Below are positions 26,014-41,795 of a stretch of DNA of 64,000 nucleotides, in pieces (position 1 is the first letter of the stretch; every line of letters begins with the position of its first letter). The translations under genes were made by a program, and so were the position numbers. The notes under the pieces are model-generated. The model was not told the DNA's origin. It did not search any database and saw nothing but the letters and a program-made list of their open reading frames with translations. The DNA comes from Acanthornis magna. Taxonomy: Eukaryota; Chordata; Aves; Passeriformes; Acanthizidae. The stretch is from positions 17,078,501 through 17,142,500 of the forward strand of contig JAWUZG010000051.1 of assembly GCA_036785705.1 (NCBI GenBank). Direction: 5' to 3'.

Positions 26014-26955
26014 ATGACAGAATCACAGAATGGGTCAGCTAAGATAGGACCTCAGGGGGTCCTCTGCTCCAAACTCCCTGCGCAAGCTGGGTCTTCCCAG
26101 AGCACATGGCACAGAATTGTGGCCTCATGGTTCTGGAATATCTCCAGAGACGGTGATTCCACAAACTCTCTGGGCAATCTGCTCCAGAGCTCAGTCAGCT
26201 GCCCAGTTCTTGCCTCATGTTCAGGACGAACTTCCTGTGCATCAGTTTCTGTCCACTGCCTCTTATCCAAGTGTTTGGAAGCACCAAGAAGTGCCAGGGT
26301 CCATCCTCTTGTCACCTTCCTACAGATACTGACAGATATTGATGAAATGCCCTTTTGGTTGCTTCTTCTTGAGTCTGAACAGGCCCAGCTCCCTCAACCT
26401 TTGCTCACGAGAGAGACGGTCTACTCCATTCATCATCTTTCTTCCCCTCTGCTGAACACACTCCAGGACCTCCACTTTCAACTTCTCTGAGGATCCCAGA
26501 AATGGACACAGCATTCCATATGTGCCTCACCAGGGCTGAGTAGAAGGGCAGCATCACCTCCCTCAAACTGCTGGCTATGGCCTTTCTAATGCATCTCAGG
26601 ACACACCACTGACATTTTTGACCACAGGGACACACTGTGCTGGCTCATGGACAGCTGGCTGTCCACCAGGACCCTCTGGTCCTTTTCTGCAGTGCTGCTT
26701 TCTAGCAGGTCAGACCCCAGCCTGTGCTGGTACATGGGGTTATTCCTCCCCAGGTGCAGCACCCTGCATTTGCTTTTGCTGAATTTCAGAAGGTTCCTCT
26801 CTGCCCATCTCCCCAGCCTGTTGAGGTCCCTCTGAAGGGCTGCACAGCCCTCTCAGGTATCGGGCACTCCTCCCAGCTTGGTGTTATCAGTGAACTTGAT
26901 GAGGAGACACTCTACCCCTTCACCCGAGTCCCTGATGAGTAGAACACTCAAACCT
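26014..26955 (-). mobile_element. CR1 LINE fragment, uninterrupted copy
   Basis: Reverse complement of the CR1 3' region, starting atgacagaatcacagaatggg and running through the aggtgcagcaccctgcatttgc motif to gatgagtagaacactcaaacc. It is the intact counterpart of the LTR-split fragment in copy 1. Frames within it are decayed CR1 reverse transcriptase. Confidence 0.85.
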
Positions 26956-27618
26956 GTTGGAAATTTATGTTAGCTGCACAGCTTGCTAACATAGTCTGTT
27001 ATTTTTTTTTTTTGCACATATATTTGCTGAAGATAAACAGGATGTGGACCAAGGGGTGGCAGGCAGCGATCGTGCCCCAGAGAGCACTCTCCATGGAGCA
27101 GTTAGTGATCCACGTGACACTGAAGCTGAGTAAGCACAGGCTTGTGCTGTGCTGTACATAATCCTTGGCCACAAAACAACCACAGACAAGTCATTGTAAC
27201 AGAGGAGCATGTGGGCAGCTCCCACTTGGTCCTGGCTACAACACCTGCCTGGCCTTGCCTTATTTACAGGTGCACCAAGAACTTCCCACACAAGCACTCA
27301 TTCTGTTTGACAGTGAGAATCAAGAGCAGAGTTGACTGGAGTTAAATAAGAGGAAGTCAGTGGAGTGCAGATTGAAGAGACCACCAAAAACGTGGAGAGG
27401 GAAATGGCAGATAAAGAAGACAGAAGTAAGTGTCGTGCAAGTAGAGTAAAACCAGAGGGAGGACTGGCATGGCAAGGAGATATGGCAGGCCAAATAAGCT
27501 CTCAGCATCTGAGGAGGAAGGAAAGGCTAGGAAACAGAGGATGTAATGAGTGAGAAGGGATCACCCTGCCTCGTGCAGCACCCTCGAGGTGGAAAGCAGG
27601 TCCTGTTTGTGCAGGGAG

Positions 27619-27657
27619 AAGTTTGTGCTCAGCTCTCTCAGCAGCCTCACCACTGTG
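27619..27657 (-). other. 23-RSS of V-B copy 2
   Basis: Heptamer CACAGTG (27,651-27,657), 23-base spacer (27,628-27,650) and nonamer-like CACAAACTT (27,619-27,627) on the minus strand. Confidence 0.85.
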
Positions 27658-28399
27658 CTCACCCTCAGAACAGTAGTATGTGGCAGAGTCATTGAGAAAG
27701 GCATGCTCTATGGAGAGGGTGAAACTGTCTCCTTGTATCTTGCTGCTCTTGAAACGGCTCTGAAAATCCTTCTCCACAGTGGGATTACCACTTACTACTG
27801 CAGAAGCCAGTAGGGTCAGACTGGAATTTTTCCGTGAAGGCAGCATGAACCAATACATAGCTGTGCTGGAGGATTTCTTCTTGGAACATTCCAGCTTCAC
27901 GGACTGGCCTTCTTTTATCACTATATCTGCGGACTGTTCCAGAGCTAATGCTGCAAGAAAAATGAGAAGCAGTGAGGAGAAGGAAAAAATGGAAAAATGT
28001 GAAGTAGGCACTGTGGGGTGGCAGGGAAATGGTGTGAAGGAATAGGGCAGGCTAGGGAGCTGTGCAAGGCTTGACACAGCTCTTCAGATCAGCAAGTGAA
28101 TTTCCATTCTTTCTCCAATAGGCAAGATGCATTCCTGGGCAGTTTGTGTCCAAAACAAGGAACCATCTGGGAGCTGCACAATGACAAATAGGTAGCCATT
28201 GTAGAAGATTCAGGGATTCCTGCCCACCTGATTCACATTGCTTATCCTCAACACAGGAAGCTCTGCAGAATGAAGCACTGCCAGCAAGTGGCTACACAGC
28301 TGCGACAGCAGCAGTGGGATCGATGTAGGTGCTCAGGGTGAATGGAGTTCACTTACCCATAGGGGCCAGCATGGCCACAAAGAAACAGCAGGGAACCAT
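27658..28399 (-). CDS. TRBV: T-cell receptor beta variable segment, family B, copy 2
   Basis: Leader exon 28,399-28,357 encodes MVPCCFFVAMLAPM. The V exon 27,950-27,658 encodes ALALEQSADIVIKEG onward with all V-domain landmarks: SVKLEC, AMYWFMLP and DSATYYCSEGE. The frame is open to the heptamer and the intron is 406 bases, as in copy 1. The very few differences from copy 1 lie in FR3 and in the germline-encoded start of CDR3. It is the V segment nearest the second trypsinogen gene and shares its transcription direction. Confidence 0.88.
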
Positions 28400-29223
28400 A
28401 GGGAAAAAGCCCCTGCCCTCTCAGCAACCTGCCTCTTGCAGCTGCCCAAAGAGATGTGAAGAGGGAGCAGTGAGTGAGGGTGGGACATCTTGGGGTGGGG
28501 CCGGCCAAGAACTGTGAGAAGGGATTGGCTGGCTGGGAGCACTGGGCTGTGACACAAACTATCCGAGGAAAGCAGAGACCCTGCAGAGATGCAGCAGGGG
28601 GAAGGGGCAGGTAGGGCATGGCTGGGTGGGGAGGGAAGGAAGGGATTGTAGGGACAGAACTGTGCTGAGGTTGTGTGGGAAGCTGAGTGTGTGCAAGGCA
28701 GAGCAATGCTGGCTGCTCCCCTCCTCCTTCTGAAGGCCTTGGGAGATGGAGGAGTGAGGTATGAAGGCCTGTCCAAGGTGATTTGCTTTCCTGGCAGGAC
28801 TGAGCTCAGCCTCCAGCAGGGTGTGGAGGCTGCTCTGGGATTCAGCCCATGAGAGCACTGGGGTCTAGCAAGCAGCTGAACGGTGCAATTTCATTCCCTC
28901 ATGCTCTGCCAGTGACACCTCTCTGCTGCTCTGCTCACAGGCTGAGCAGACCCAGGCCCCAGGCATCCTCTCCACTGCACCCTTGGGTGTTTGTGCTCTG
29001 AAGGACATCCCTGTGCCCTCTCCTGCATGGGACAAACTCTGCACAGGAGAGCTAGGGAGCCCAATGAGCACAGAGTTGAACGCCTGGCTCTGTGGATCCG
29101 TGCTGGAAATTCTGCCTCACTGCTGGGAAGGAGAAGGTTATTGAGGTGTCACCCAACTCAGTGTTTCTCTAAAGATGAAATTTCCCTGAGGATAAGTGTA
29201 TGCCAATGCTAAGTAGGAGACAG
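28400..29223. other. 5' flank of V-B copy 2
   Basis: Near-identical to the flank of copy 1, minus an internal stretch of about 90 bases. It should contain the V-B promoter. No other gene is recognised. Confidence 0.45.
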
Positions 29224-29725
29224 GGTCAACAGGTGGAGACTGTGGCACAGTGCTGTGTTTTGGATTCCCTATGAGGATAATGTTGATAACAGAGTTTTAT
29301 TTGTGGCTGGGCACTGCTTACCAAAAATCTAGGACTTTACAGTGTCTCATGCTCTGCCAGAGAGCAGGTGCACAAGCAGCTGGAAGGGAGCATTTCCAGG
29401 ATGGCTGACCCAAACTGACCAAAAGGATATTTCCTCCCATGGAACATGATGTGCCTTGTGTACACTGAGGGAAGTTGGCCAGGTGCTGCCTATCAGTGTA
29501 GAGGGACAGGCTGGGCACTGTCTTAGTGAGTGGTAAGTGACAGTATTGTGTATCACATGGATTTTTGTTGAGTTTTTTTTAATCTCTTTTCCATATTATT
29601 ACTATTATTATTGCTCTGTTTGTATCTCAGCCCATGAGTTTTACCCTTTTTTCCATCCCCAGGGGAAGGGGGTAGAGAGTGAGTGACTATGATATCCAGT
29701 TGTTGACTGGGATTATGCCACAACA
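29224..29725 (+). mobile_element. ERVL-type solo LTR in cassette copy 2
   Basis: Orthologous, by duplication, to the LTR at 22,376-22,886: cacagtgctgtgttttggattcc near the start and gattatgccacaaca at the end, with many scattered differences. The two LTRs are more diverged than the V exons around them. Confidence 0.75.
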
Positions 29726-30194
29726 ACCTAGCCTGTCCATGACACTCCAGTAAGGAATACCCTGCTCCTTGGTGGATTTTGAAAATTTACCTGAGCAGTA
29801 GGTTGCTCTGGGCCATTGCACTCTCTTTTACACAGAGGATGAAGACAAATAAGCAAGTCAGGACAGCCCTCGTCTCTTACAGCAAGCTGCATCCTCCATG
29901 CTGAAGTGTCTGGAGAGCTACACCTGGAGGAGGCAGAACCCTGAATTGGCCTTTTGTAAGTGAGAAATATGGAGGAACTGACATAAATGAAAGATTCCAG
30001 AAACAACTGAAAATAACTGACTGAAAGACATCTAAAAATGAGTCTGCGAAGTGTCCCAAGATCCTTCCAGTTCTACAGGCACTACAAATACTGAATATTT
30101 TACCCTGAGTGTAGTTTACTGCCTTGGCCCTCCGTATCACAGCCTAAACAAGTTCACAGAGAAACAGCACACAAAGTAGGGGTGCCTGAAAGTC

Positions 30195-30200
30195 TTTATT
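30195..30200 (-). terminator. Polyadenylation signal of trypsinogen gene 2
   Basis: TTTATT on the plus strand gives AATAAA on the minus strand, at the same distance from the stop as in gene 1. Confidence 0.8.
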
Positions 30201-30282
30201 AATTTTTCATAATTTTTGTACGTCCAGACCCAAAAGAGCAGAAATGGTGATGACAAAATACAGGTCACACCAAACAAGTGTC

Positions 30283-33360
<3,078 letters not shown>

Positions 33361-35215
33361 GGTCTTGATTCAACCTCAAGCCCGGACTGGTTGACTGTAA
33401 GTGGGAGCTGCTAGAAATACGTTTTTGGTTATGGCCTTATCTGCAATCCAAGGTTTTCTCCAGACAAAAAGTACACAGTGGAAAATTTGAAGATCCAAAT
33501 GTGGGCATTAACAGGCATTGGGAGAATGTACAAATAACATGCCCATTAATCATAAACCTCTGCTAAGATAGAGAGTAATTTTAAATTATTCCAGAGGGTA
33601 GCCTTCAGTCTAAAAATACAGTTTGGCTTTGGAAGATGTGTAGTTATTTGTCTGTCTCATTCTTACACACAGCACCTGTTGAGAACAACTCTCAAACCTC
33701 TTTCAGATTCCTCTGAAATGTGCTGATGGTGTCTTTCTTAAAAATGCATATTTTTACCAGACGCTGAATAGTGTAGGTAGTGGACAGAAAGATACAATGC
33801 ATTTAAAAAAAAAAAAAAACCCAACAAATTTAGTGGTTAACTTTGTTAAATGTATTTTAGCAATTTCCTTTTTCTTGAATAATGTGTGTGTTTTTATCAT
33901 ATGCAACACCATGTTTTCCTAAATAAAGTTCTTCAGAAGTAATTTCAAAGGGGAGGATAGAAAAACGATCCTGTGCCCCTCAGATCTTCCCAAATTAAAT
34001 TGTTCAAATGTGGGAATGCTCAGCATCTCCCTTTTCTAATTTCTCTCTCCTAGCCTGTATTAAAATATCTGCCTAAGTACCAAACCATGTTTTTATTCCT
34101 CTTTGGAATGTTCTACAGAGACTCATTTTTGCCACACAAGAATTTCAGTGTAATGCTGATATTTATGAATGTAATGTAGATGAGCAGTAATCCTGTGAAC
34201 ACAAATAGTGAGATCTTCTGAAATCCTTCTCTGCAGGAGTGGGGATTTCTGTCATGACGCAAAGTTTACTAAAGCTTAATGCTTTGCTGAATAATCGTTT
34301 TCATTTTCCAAGCAGCTGCCAACTTCATCATGTTAGCTCCTGAAAGACACAGGATACTCTCCAGAGATAGTACAGAGAAGCCATATGTTTGGAGATGCTG
34401 GAATAGCATGAGAGACTGAATAGGAGTACTCTTCCTGCCCATTTCTTGAGTAATTTTTTGTGAGCCCTGGAGGACTGATACATACAGTGTCACTGTCCAG
34501 ATGGAAATTTTCCTTCATGTTAAAGTACAAGTCCAAGGCTGGAGACTCCTCCAAGCGGCTGCATGAATTGGCCTTTAAACTGGTGCCACTGCACAGCTTT
34601 CTTACAAGCATGTTTTATCCTGTGAAAGGAAGATTAGAAGCTTCTTGAGGAAAAGGAAAATGTCTGTAATAGGACTAAGAGTGTCAAAAATTGCCAAAGC
34701 TGTCTGATCCCATCATAATTAAGCCAAGAAAGAAAAATTGCTAGTCTACAATAGTGTTTAGTTTGAAATTTCTAATTTCTTTGTCCAAAATGTGCCATTG
34801 GCAGAACATTCCATAGAGTCTTTTTAATGTATTTTGCAGGGTCTTGCAAAGAATACACTCAAGGGTGTACATCTGTTATTGCAAATGAGTCTCTCATTTC
34901 ATGCAGTGATGCTGCAGTAGAAAGCTGGTAGCTCCAGGGGCACAGGAAGGGGGAGGACTGGTGACTGAAGGGCAGCTGTGTCATGTATTATCAATGGACA
35001 AGCAATGGCAGCTTGTGTTTCTAGAACTCTGTGTTCTTAGTTCAAGTTTTTCAGTCAGCTGTATCATCACAGCACTCAGATAAATGAAACACATTTGTCC
35101 AGGCTGATGCAAGGTCCTGGGAAAGAGAAATCTGGTAAGACCATGGGGCTGAAAGAGATAAAGCTTCCTAGGAGCATAAATCAGGCGGAGTTTCTGAGCT
35201 TAGTCCTTTTGCACC
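33361..35215. other. 5' flank of trypsinogen gene 2
   Basis: Mirror image of 8,051-10,701 with a shorter middle part. It should include the promoter just above 33,360. No other gene is recognised. Confidence 0.5.
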
Positions 35216-36599
35216 TCACAGAACTTTGTGGTGGAGGGTCCATTGATTCTCTCTTCCCAACTGTCTCCTTTCTGGGAGAAACTGGTACATTCTCCAAAGC
35301 TTATCCTCCAGCTCTCCACACCTGAGCAAAACAGCTCCCCGCCTTGTTCTCTCTGCCTGTATTTCTCTTTCACCGATGGCCTCAATGTGTTTCTTCTATT
35401 TCTGCCCTTGCGTGAGATATGGATTCTCAGTGTCCTAGAGTGAAAGAGGACGTAGGACATGACAGGGATTTATAAACTTATGGGTGGCCTGGGGAGCCTG
35501 AGGAAGGATGGATTGCTTGTCGTCTCTTAGGAAGTAGCATGCAAAACTTGGAGGCTGGCTGGTTCAAAACAAGCAAAGGACACTTCCTCTATTTTAGGAA
35601 ATCTGTGAAATCCATTCCACAGGTTTTTATGGATTCAAAACATTTACATGGCCTCAAAAAGAGAAGGGACACATTTATGGAAGAAAAATTCTTGGAAGGC
35701 TGTGAGGTTGAAGGACACCTGATCCAATCTTCCTCACCCCCAGGAATGGCCTAGTGTTGGAATGTTCCCTGCTTCTGCAGCCCAGTAAGAGACCAAAGGT
35801 TATTATGGATCTCTCTGGACTCTCACCCTTCTGCCAGTGTGTCACCCATGACCCAGAGAAAGGCAGTCAGGGTTGCTTAAGTCCTGCATAAGTTTGGAGA
35901 GTTACCCAAACTCATGCCTTCATTTGCTGGAGCATGGAAGGTCTCCTGGGAGCACCTCAGCCTTGTTTGAGCAGGATGGGAGGGCACAGGTCAGGTCTGA
36001 CCTGACAAAGATGTGTGTTAAAAGGTGGTTTTATCTGACAGTGCTGCTGGGCTGTTCTTGTTCAGGCAGAGATGGAAATGGGAATAGAGCTTAAATGATG
36101 GGAACACTTGCCCTAGTGATTCTAAATGGTTTGCTGGGGGAGTAAAATACCTGTCTTTCCTGGGCAACACAAAGATTACTCAGAACATTGCTTTCCACAA
36201 AACTTCTCTCTATCTCTCAGAAAAGATACCTAGATAGAGATCCTTGTATCTTCCACTAAAGCTGGTTTCTGTATTGCTTGCATCATTATTTAAATCTGAT
36301 CCAGAGGGCAACTGATGGTGATGCATATTTTCTTCTCCAGGCTTTGCACAAAATCTCCATGTGTCCTGGAAATTCTCCAGTTGCCTTGGTATAATTTTTT
36401 CCTGCCCTCTCCTTGCTTCCTTTTCTGAAGAACAGAACCCAGGCATCTTCTATAGAGAAGCATCACCAAGCAAGGCTGTGGTGATTAAGATAGTGTCCAA
36501 TTTTGGTGGAGAAGGAACTGGGAAACTAGGAGAGGGAAGGGCAGAGTGACAGGGAAGGGAGAGGCTTTGGGATGGTTAGAAACACTCCGCAAGAAGAGT
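35216..36599. other. Intergenic sequence right of the inverted repeat
   Basis: Short frames only, with no recognisable domain or repeat family. Nothing further seen. Confidence 0.4.
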
Positions 36600-37140
36600 T
36601 CCTTTTCTTTCACCACCATTTTCTGACATAACCTTCTGTAGTCTCCTTAGTCACCTCATCCTCATTTTCTTCTTCTGCCATCTTCCTCCACTAACTCTTC
36701 CACTGACTCCTCTTTTTTTAAATTCTGCTTCCTTCTTCCATTGTCTTCTCTGTTGTCTCTTACTTCTCTAGATATGCTGCTTTTCTTCACCACTGTCAAC
36801 TCTTCAGCTGACATCCTCTGTCAACTCTTCTGTTGCCTTCTTCTATTCTTCCGTTGTATTCTTTTGCCATCTTCTTTGGTCGCCTCCTCTTTCTCTTCTT
36901 CCATTGCCTTCTTTTGCTGCCTTCTTCTGTCCCTTCCTCTGTCATCTTCTACTGCATGTCATCCACAGTCCTCTTCCTCCTTCTCCTCTTCCTGTTCTTC
37001 CAACACCACCTTCTGACATGTTCTTCTGCTCTCTTATTCCACTCTTCTTCTTCCCCTTCTCTGTGTCTTCTAAGGCCTCCATCTTCCTTTTTCCACCTTT
37101 TGCCACCTTTTTCCACTGTAACTCCTTCCTAGTCTGCTAT
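36600..37140 (+). repeat. Pyrimidine-rich degenerate repeat, block 1
   Basis: Long run of C/T with motifs such as ttcttcc and cttctgttgcc repeating imperfectly. It resumes at 38,334 on the far side of an ERV fragment, so the two blocks were probably one tract. Confidence 0.75.
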
Positions 37141-37144
37141 TGCC

Positions 37145-38333
37145 AGTCTCTCTTTTTCAGCTGGAGTATACAGGCCCCAGATCCTCTGTTTCCCTGACTC
37201 CAAAAGCCTAGGGATCAACCTTAAGTTTCCCTTAGAGCTTCCTGCAAGAGCTTCTGCTAGAGGCTCTGCAAGGGGCTTCAGATAGGAGCCTCAAATGCTT
37301 AATGCTTCTGTAATCAGCAAGAGGGAGGGAGGGAGGGAGGGAGGGAGGGAGGGAGGGAGGCAGGGAGGGAGGGAGGGAGGGAGGGAGGGAGGGAGGAAGG
37401 AAGGAAGGAAGGAAGGAAGGAAGGAAGGAAGGAAGGAAGGAAGGAAGGAAGGAAGGAAGGAAGGAAGGAAGGAAGGAAGGAAGGAAGGAAGGAAGGAAGG
37501 AAGGAAGGAAGGAAGGAAGGAAGGAAGGAAGGAGGGAAGTGTTTGCTCCCGAGGTTGGCTCTGCAAGAAAAGGCAAAAGGTGTAATTATTAATATTCCCA
37601 ATAGATGGCTCCTGAAACACAGAGGTGACAGCAATGCTGAGCACACAGATCAGATTAATTTCAAGACCAGTGATTTTATCATATCGTAAGCCAATAAAAA
37701 TGAATGCTTAAAAACAATTTTGTTTCAACACACTCTGGTCAGATCTGTAGTTATCTCAACCCTTCGTGCCCCGCCTTGGCACCAAAAAAGGATTATTATG
37801 CTTTAATCCCAGCCAGAAACTAGGTACAATGCAGCCACTCACTCACTCCCCTCACTTCCACTCCTACAGTTGGATGGGGAGAAGAATCAGAAAAAAAAGG
37901 TAAAAAACCTCTGTGGATTGATATAAGAACAGTTTTATACTTAAAGTATAATAATAATAGAAAAAGAAAACACAAGAAAAACAAAGTGCAATTGTTTATC
38001 ATCTGCTGAGCAATGCTCTGCCTGTCCCCAAACAGCAATTGGTCCCTTCTGTCTAACTCCTCCCAGTTTATATTCTGAGGATGGTGTTCTGTGGTGTGGA
38101 ATATCCTGTTGGCCAGTTAGTGCCAGTTGTCCCAGCTATGCTCCCCCACAGCTTCTTGTTCACCTCCTTGCTGGTAGAGCATGGAAAGGTGAAAAGTCCT
38201 TGACTTGGAGTAAGCACTACAGAGAAACAACCAAAACATCAGTGTGTTGTCAATATTATTCTCATATTAAAAACATAGTGCTGTACCAGCTACTAAGAAG
38301 AAAAATTACTCTCTCCTAGCCAAAATAAGCACA
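37145..38333 (-). mobile_element. 5' end of an ERVL-type provirus, minus strand, truncated
   Basis: On the minus strand an LTR runs from about 38,333 (TGTGCTTATTTTGG) to about 37,796 and ends in a gggattaaagcat motif. It is followed by a primer-binding-site-like TGGTGCCAAGGCGGGGC (37,768-37,784). A leader then matches the leader of the provirus at 59.9-62.7 kb, including ctcagcattgctgtcacctc and a tetranucleotide tract. No gag or pol coding is seen. The element stops near 37,145 against pyrimidine-rich sequence. Confidence 0.75.
37320..37535 (+). repeat. (GGGA)n(GGAA)n microsatellite
   Basis: About 15 gggag-type units followed by some 38 ggaa units, inside the leader of the ERV. Long 'SFLP' or 'EGRK' open frames here are artefacts of the tandem repeat. 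Confidence 0.95.
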
Positions 38334-39950
38334 GTCATTTCCTCCATCGCCTCCTCCATCTTCTCCTAATCTTCCAACATCTTCTTCCATTGCCTCCTCC
38401 TTCCTTTCTACTGCCACCTTCTTCCACTACCTATTCTATTTTACCTCTTCTGTCTTTTCCTTCTTTTCTTCTTACACCACCTTCTTCTGCCACTTTCATC
38501 CTCTGCTTTCTTCTGTGGCCTTCCCCTCACGCTGTCTTCTTTGATTACCTCCTGCTCTTTTTCTAACACTTTCTTCCATCAAGTCTTCCTTCTCTTTTTC
38601 TGCTGCTTTCTTCTGACGCTTTGATCCACCACCTTCTCCATTCCCTCTGCCTTCTTTTCCTCTGCTGTTTTCTTCTGTCACCTGCACCATCACCTACTCC
38701 TTTTCTTCCACCACCTTCTTCTGGTGTCTTCTTCCATCACTTGCTTTGCCACATTCTTCATCACCTCCTTCTTTCCTAATTCCAGCACTTTCTTCCGTTG
38801 CCTTCTTTCACATCATCCCTTTCTTCTTCTGTCACACGTTTTTGATCCATTCTGTCACCTCTGCCCTCTCTTCCTTCACTGCCTTTTACCACCACCTCCA
38901 TTACCTCCTCCTTAATTTCTGCCATATTTTTCTTTCACCTCCTCTTTTGTCTATTGCTTCTTCTTCCGCTGCCTTCATCACCATTGTCTTCCATTGTCTC
39001 CTCAGTTGTTTCTTCCTTCTTTGCTTCCACAGACTCCTCCACCCTCTCCTTCACTGTCTTCTTCCATTTTTCTCATTTTTCTCTTTTTCTAATGTCTTCA
39101 GCCATCTGCCTTCATTGCCTCTCTATAGCCTTTTCCTTCTCTTCTTCCAACACTATCTCCCTTTGCCTCTTCCATTTCTCCTTCTTCTTTATTCTATGGT
39201 TTTCTTCCTCTGCCTTTTTTTGTTGCCTCCTCCATCGCCTCCTCCTTCTATTTTTCTGCCTGCTTCTGTTGCCTTCATCTGCCACAGCCACCTTCCAACG
39301 CAAATGCCTTCCTTCTGCCGCCTCCACCTTCTGTCTTCTTCCACCACCATTTTTGATACCTTTTTCCACCGCTGCTGCCTTCGTGCACCGCCTTTCTCTG
39401 CTGTCTTCCTCTACCGCTTTCTGCTGCCACCACCTCCTGTCAATGCAGTCTGCTGTCACATTCCATCACTGCCTCCTGTTGCTGCCTTCTGCCACCTCCC
39501 ACTGCTGCCACCTTCCACTGCTGAATTAATCAGCCACTACCTCCATATGCCAAAGCTGCCTTCTGTATCACTGCCTTTACCACTGCCTTTCACCACCACA
39601 TCCTTCCATGACTTCCACCTTTAGCCACTGTATTCCTCCACCCTTGACTCTGCCACCTTCCACTGCCTCCACCTTCCCATATTCACCACCTTCTTCCAGC
39701 TTCTTCCATCACCTACTCTGTCATCTCATCCATCATCTTGTCTTCCATGACCTTCTTCTGCCTCCTTTCTTACATCACCCCTCCTTCTCTGCTTCTGCTG
39801 CAGCCTTTTGCAACTTCTTTTGTCACTTTCTCCATTGCGTGTTACTTCTGTTCATTCATGGCCTTTTTCTGCTGCCTGCTGCCAGTTCTTGCTTCTGCCA
39901 CTTCTTCCACCATTTCCTCCTTCTCTTCTTCCCCATTTCCAGGACACCCT
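38334..39950 (+). repeat. Pyrimidine-rich degenerate repeat, block 2
   Basis: About 1.6 kb of C/T-rich sequence built from imperfect units such as cttcttccatcacct and tctgccaccttcc. A 292-codon frame (38,746-39,624) is due to the absence of A-rich stop codons and has no domain. Confidence 0.85.
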
Positions 39951-40422
39951 AATGAAACTGTTACTGGCATGCCCAATAATTATAACTGTTGTTGTTAATG
40001 ACTGTATAGGAATGTCTGTATCAGGTCACTGGCAAATTATCACATTGGAAAACTTGTATTTTTAATTAAAATTATGAGAAAGTGTAGCATTTTAACAGCA
40101 TAAAGAAAATAGCTTTTTTCCTGTAGTATATTGCTCACTGGTACAGGGCCTAACTCTGCCTCTGTCAGTAATCTTGTATTATTCCACTGATCCTTAAGTA
40201 AATAACATCACCCTTCTATGTGTTTATCTTCCTGCCTTTTTTGTGTGTCTTAGCTATATATACTGGAGGTCTTAAGACAGGGAGACTTTATAGTAATTAT
40301 TTTCACTTTGCCCAGCGTAAAAGAAATACAATGAGATCTTTATAGCAAAAAGTAATACTGAAGTGTCATATCCAGTATAAGTATCCATATACTTTGGGTT
40401 CTTCGACAATCAAGAGACTATT
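39951..40422. other. Intergenic sequence
   Basis: AT-rich, no gene or repeat recognised. Confidence 0.4.
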
Positions 40423-40900
40423 TCATAGAATTACAGAATACTTTTTGCCTGAAGCAACATCCAGGGGGTGTGGGTCTGTGGTCCAACCTCCAACATAAAG
40501 CAACACCAGTTTATAACCTGGAAGAGGTTTCTTAGGGACTTACCCAGTTGAGAACTGGAAACCTCCGAGGAGGGAGATTCTAGTCTTTTTCAGTCAGAAA
40601 GTCTGGGCACTTTCTGTTCTAGCACAGTAGAGCCTCAAGAGAAAATTCTTTTCCTTTTACTCCTGCAAGTTGTAACCATTCCATCTTGTCATTATGGCAT
40701 GCACTGTCTCTATTTCCCTACATCTGCCTTTTTCAGTAGTGAAAGGTTGGAATTACACCTCCCTTGGCTCCACCTGTCCTTAGCTTTCTTCTCTCCAAGC
40801 CGAAAAACAGCATCGCTCTTGTTTCTTTTTGTATGTCATGTGCCACCTAATTATCTTGGACACTAACCAGCTTGTTGGCCATCTGCTGGAAATTCTCAGG
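40423..40900 (-). mobile_element. CR1 LINE fragment
   Basis: Reverse complement of a diverged CR1 3' region, starting catagaattacagaatac, with gaggagggagattctag and ttctagcacagtagagcc as degraded internal motifs. Confidence 0.6.
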
Positions 40901-41795
40901 TATTTAACACTACTTTTGCACAGAGGCAAAGGAGTGAATAAAACTGGACTTTATTTAGCCTTTACAATAGTCAGCTCTCCATAAGGAGCAGAGGGGGTTA
41001 GTCATCAAAGTCAATAAACAGGTCAAGCAGAAAATGGATAAAAATGCTTTCTGCTAGTGAAATAGGTGTGTACATGTACCATCAACCTAGCAATGATAAG
41101 GAGCCTATGATCCATCTTGCCCTTAATTATTGAAGGGACAGAAATTTTTTCACTAGTTCTACATGGTGCAAAAGAAATTTAGCTATTTTTCCTAGCCTTG
41201 GAATCAGGGTAAGAATAATTTTACATTTTTCTCAGCCTGGTTCAGAAATGTAAGTTGTTGTAGAGTGCCAGTGTCCTGGAACACAATGAGGTTTTTATCT
41301 AGAAATAATAATTATGGTAGCTTGACATACTACATTCTTTCTGTTGTATGTGCTTGTTGACCAGTAACATTGATGTTTGAAATGCATGAGAGAATGGGCA
41401 GGTCCAGATCACAATTTTTGGTATTTGTGGAATCATTTTCATTAGTCAATATGATAAGAGTTGAACAATTTACTAAGACTGTGATTACTGTTGCTGGCAC
41501 ACAAAATTAAATCATTCCATGAAATGCATGTCAAGCATCATGTCCAGGAGATTTTCCTTGAAATGTATTGTGTTGATTTAAAAATATATCCTCTTGGATG
41601 CACCAGCGTCTGGATGGGAGGAGCACATGTGCATTTTCCCTGCAGGTGCTTCAGTGGAGCCTGTATCTCTAAAGGATAATATGAGCCACCTGCTCACTTA
41701 GGGAAAGTGAAAACTAGAGCTTTCAGAAAATGATGGCCTGGAAATAGGGTTCCTTACTGAAATCAAGGACCAGGGCAATTCCAGTGAAACACAAC
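40901..41795. other. Intergenic sequence
   Basis: AT-rich, with no gene recognised. Confidence 0.4.

Larger units (their letters stand above)
23283..29880 (+). repeat. Tandem cassette copy 2 (V-A plus V-B)
   Basis: Second copy of 14,640-23,130, same orientation. It lacks the three LTR insertions of copy 1. Its own changes include an expanded GGAAT tract in the V-A intron and coding substitutions in CDR1 of V-A. The right end lies within about 120 bases of the right inverted-repeat arm. Confidence 0.9.

Noticed and set aside
37320..37535. Regular tandem repeats considered as a CRISPR-like array
   Set aside because: They are pure tetranucleotide repeats without spacers, in a vertebrate genome.
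37232..37646. Open frames with FLPS or EGRK repeats
   Set aside because: They are translations of the (GGGA)n(GGAA)n microsatellite in three frames. The same occurs at 60,721-61,095.
38746..39624. 292-codon plus-strand open frame rich in Ser, Pro, Phe and Leu
   Set aside because: It lies wholly in the pyrimidine-rich tract, where stop codons are rare by composition. Overlapping frames are also open and no domain is visible.
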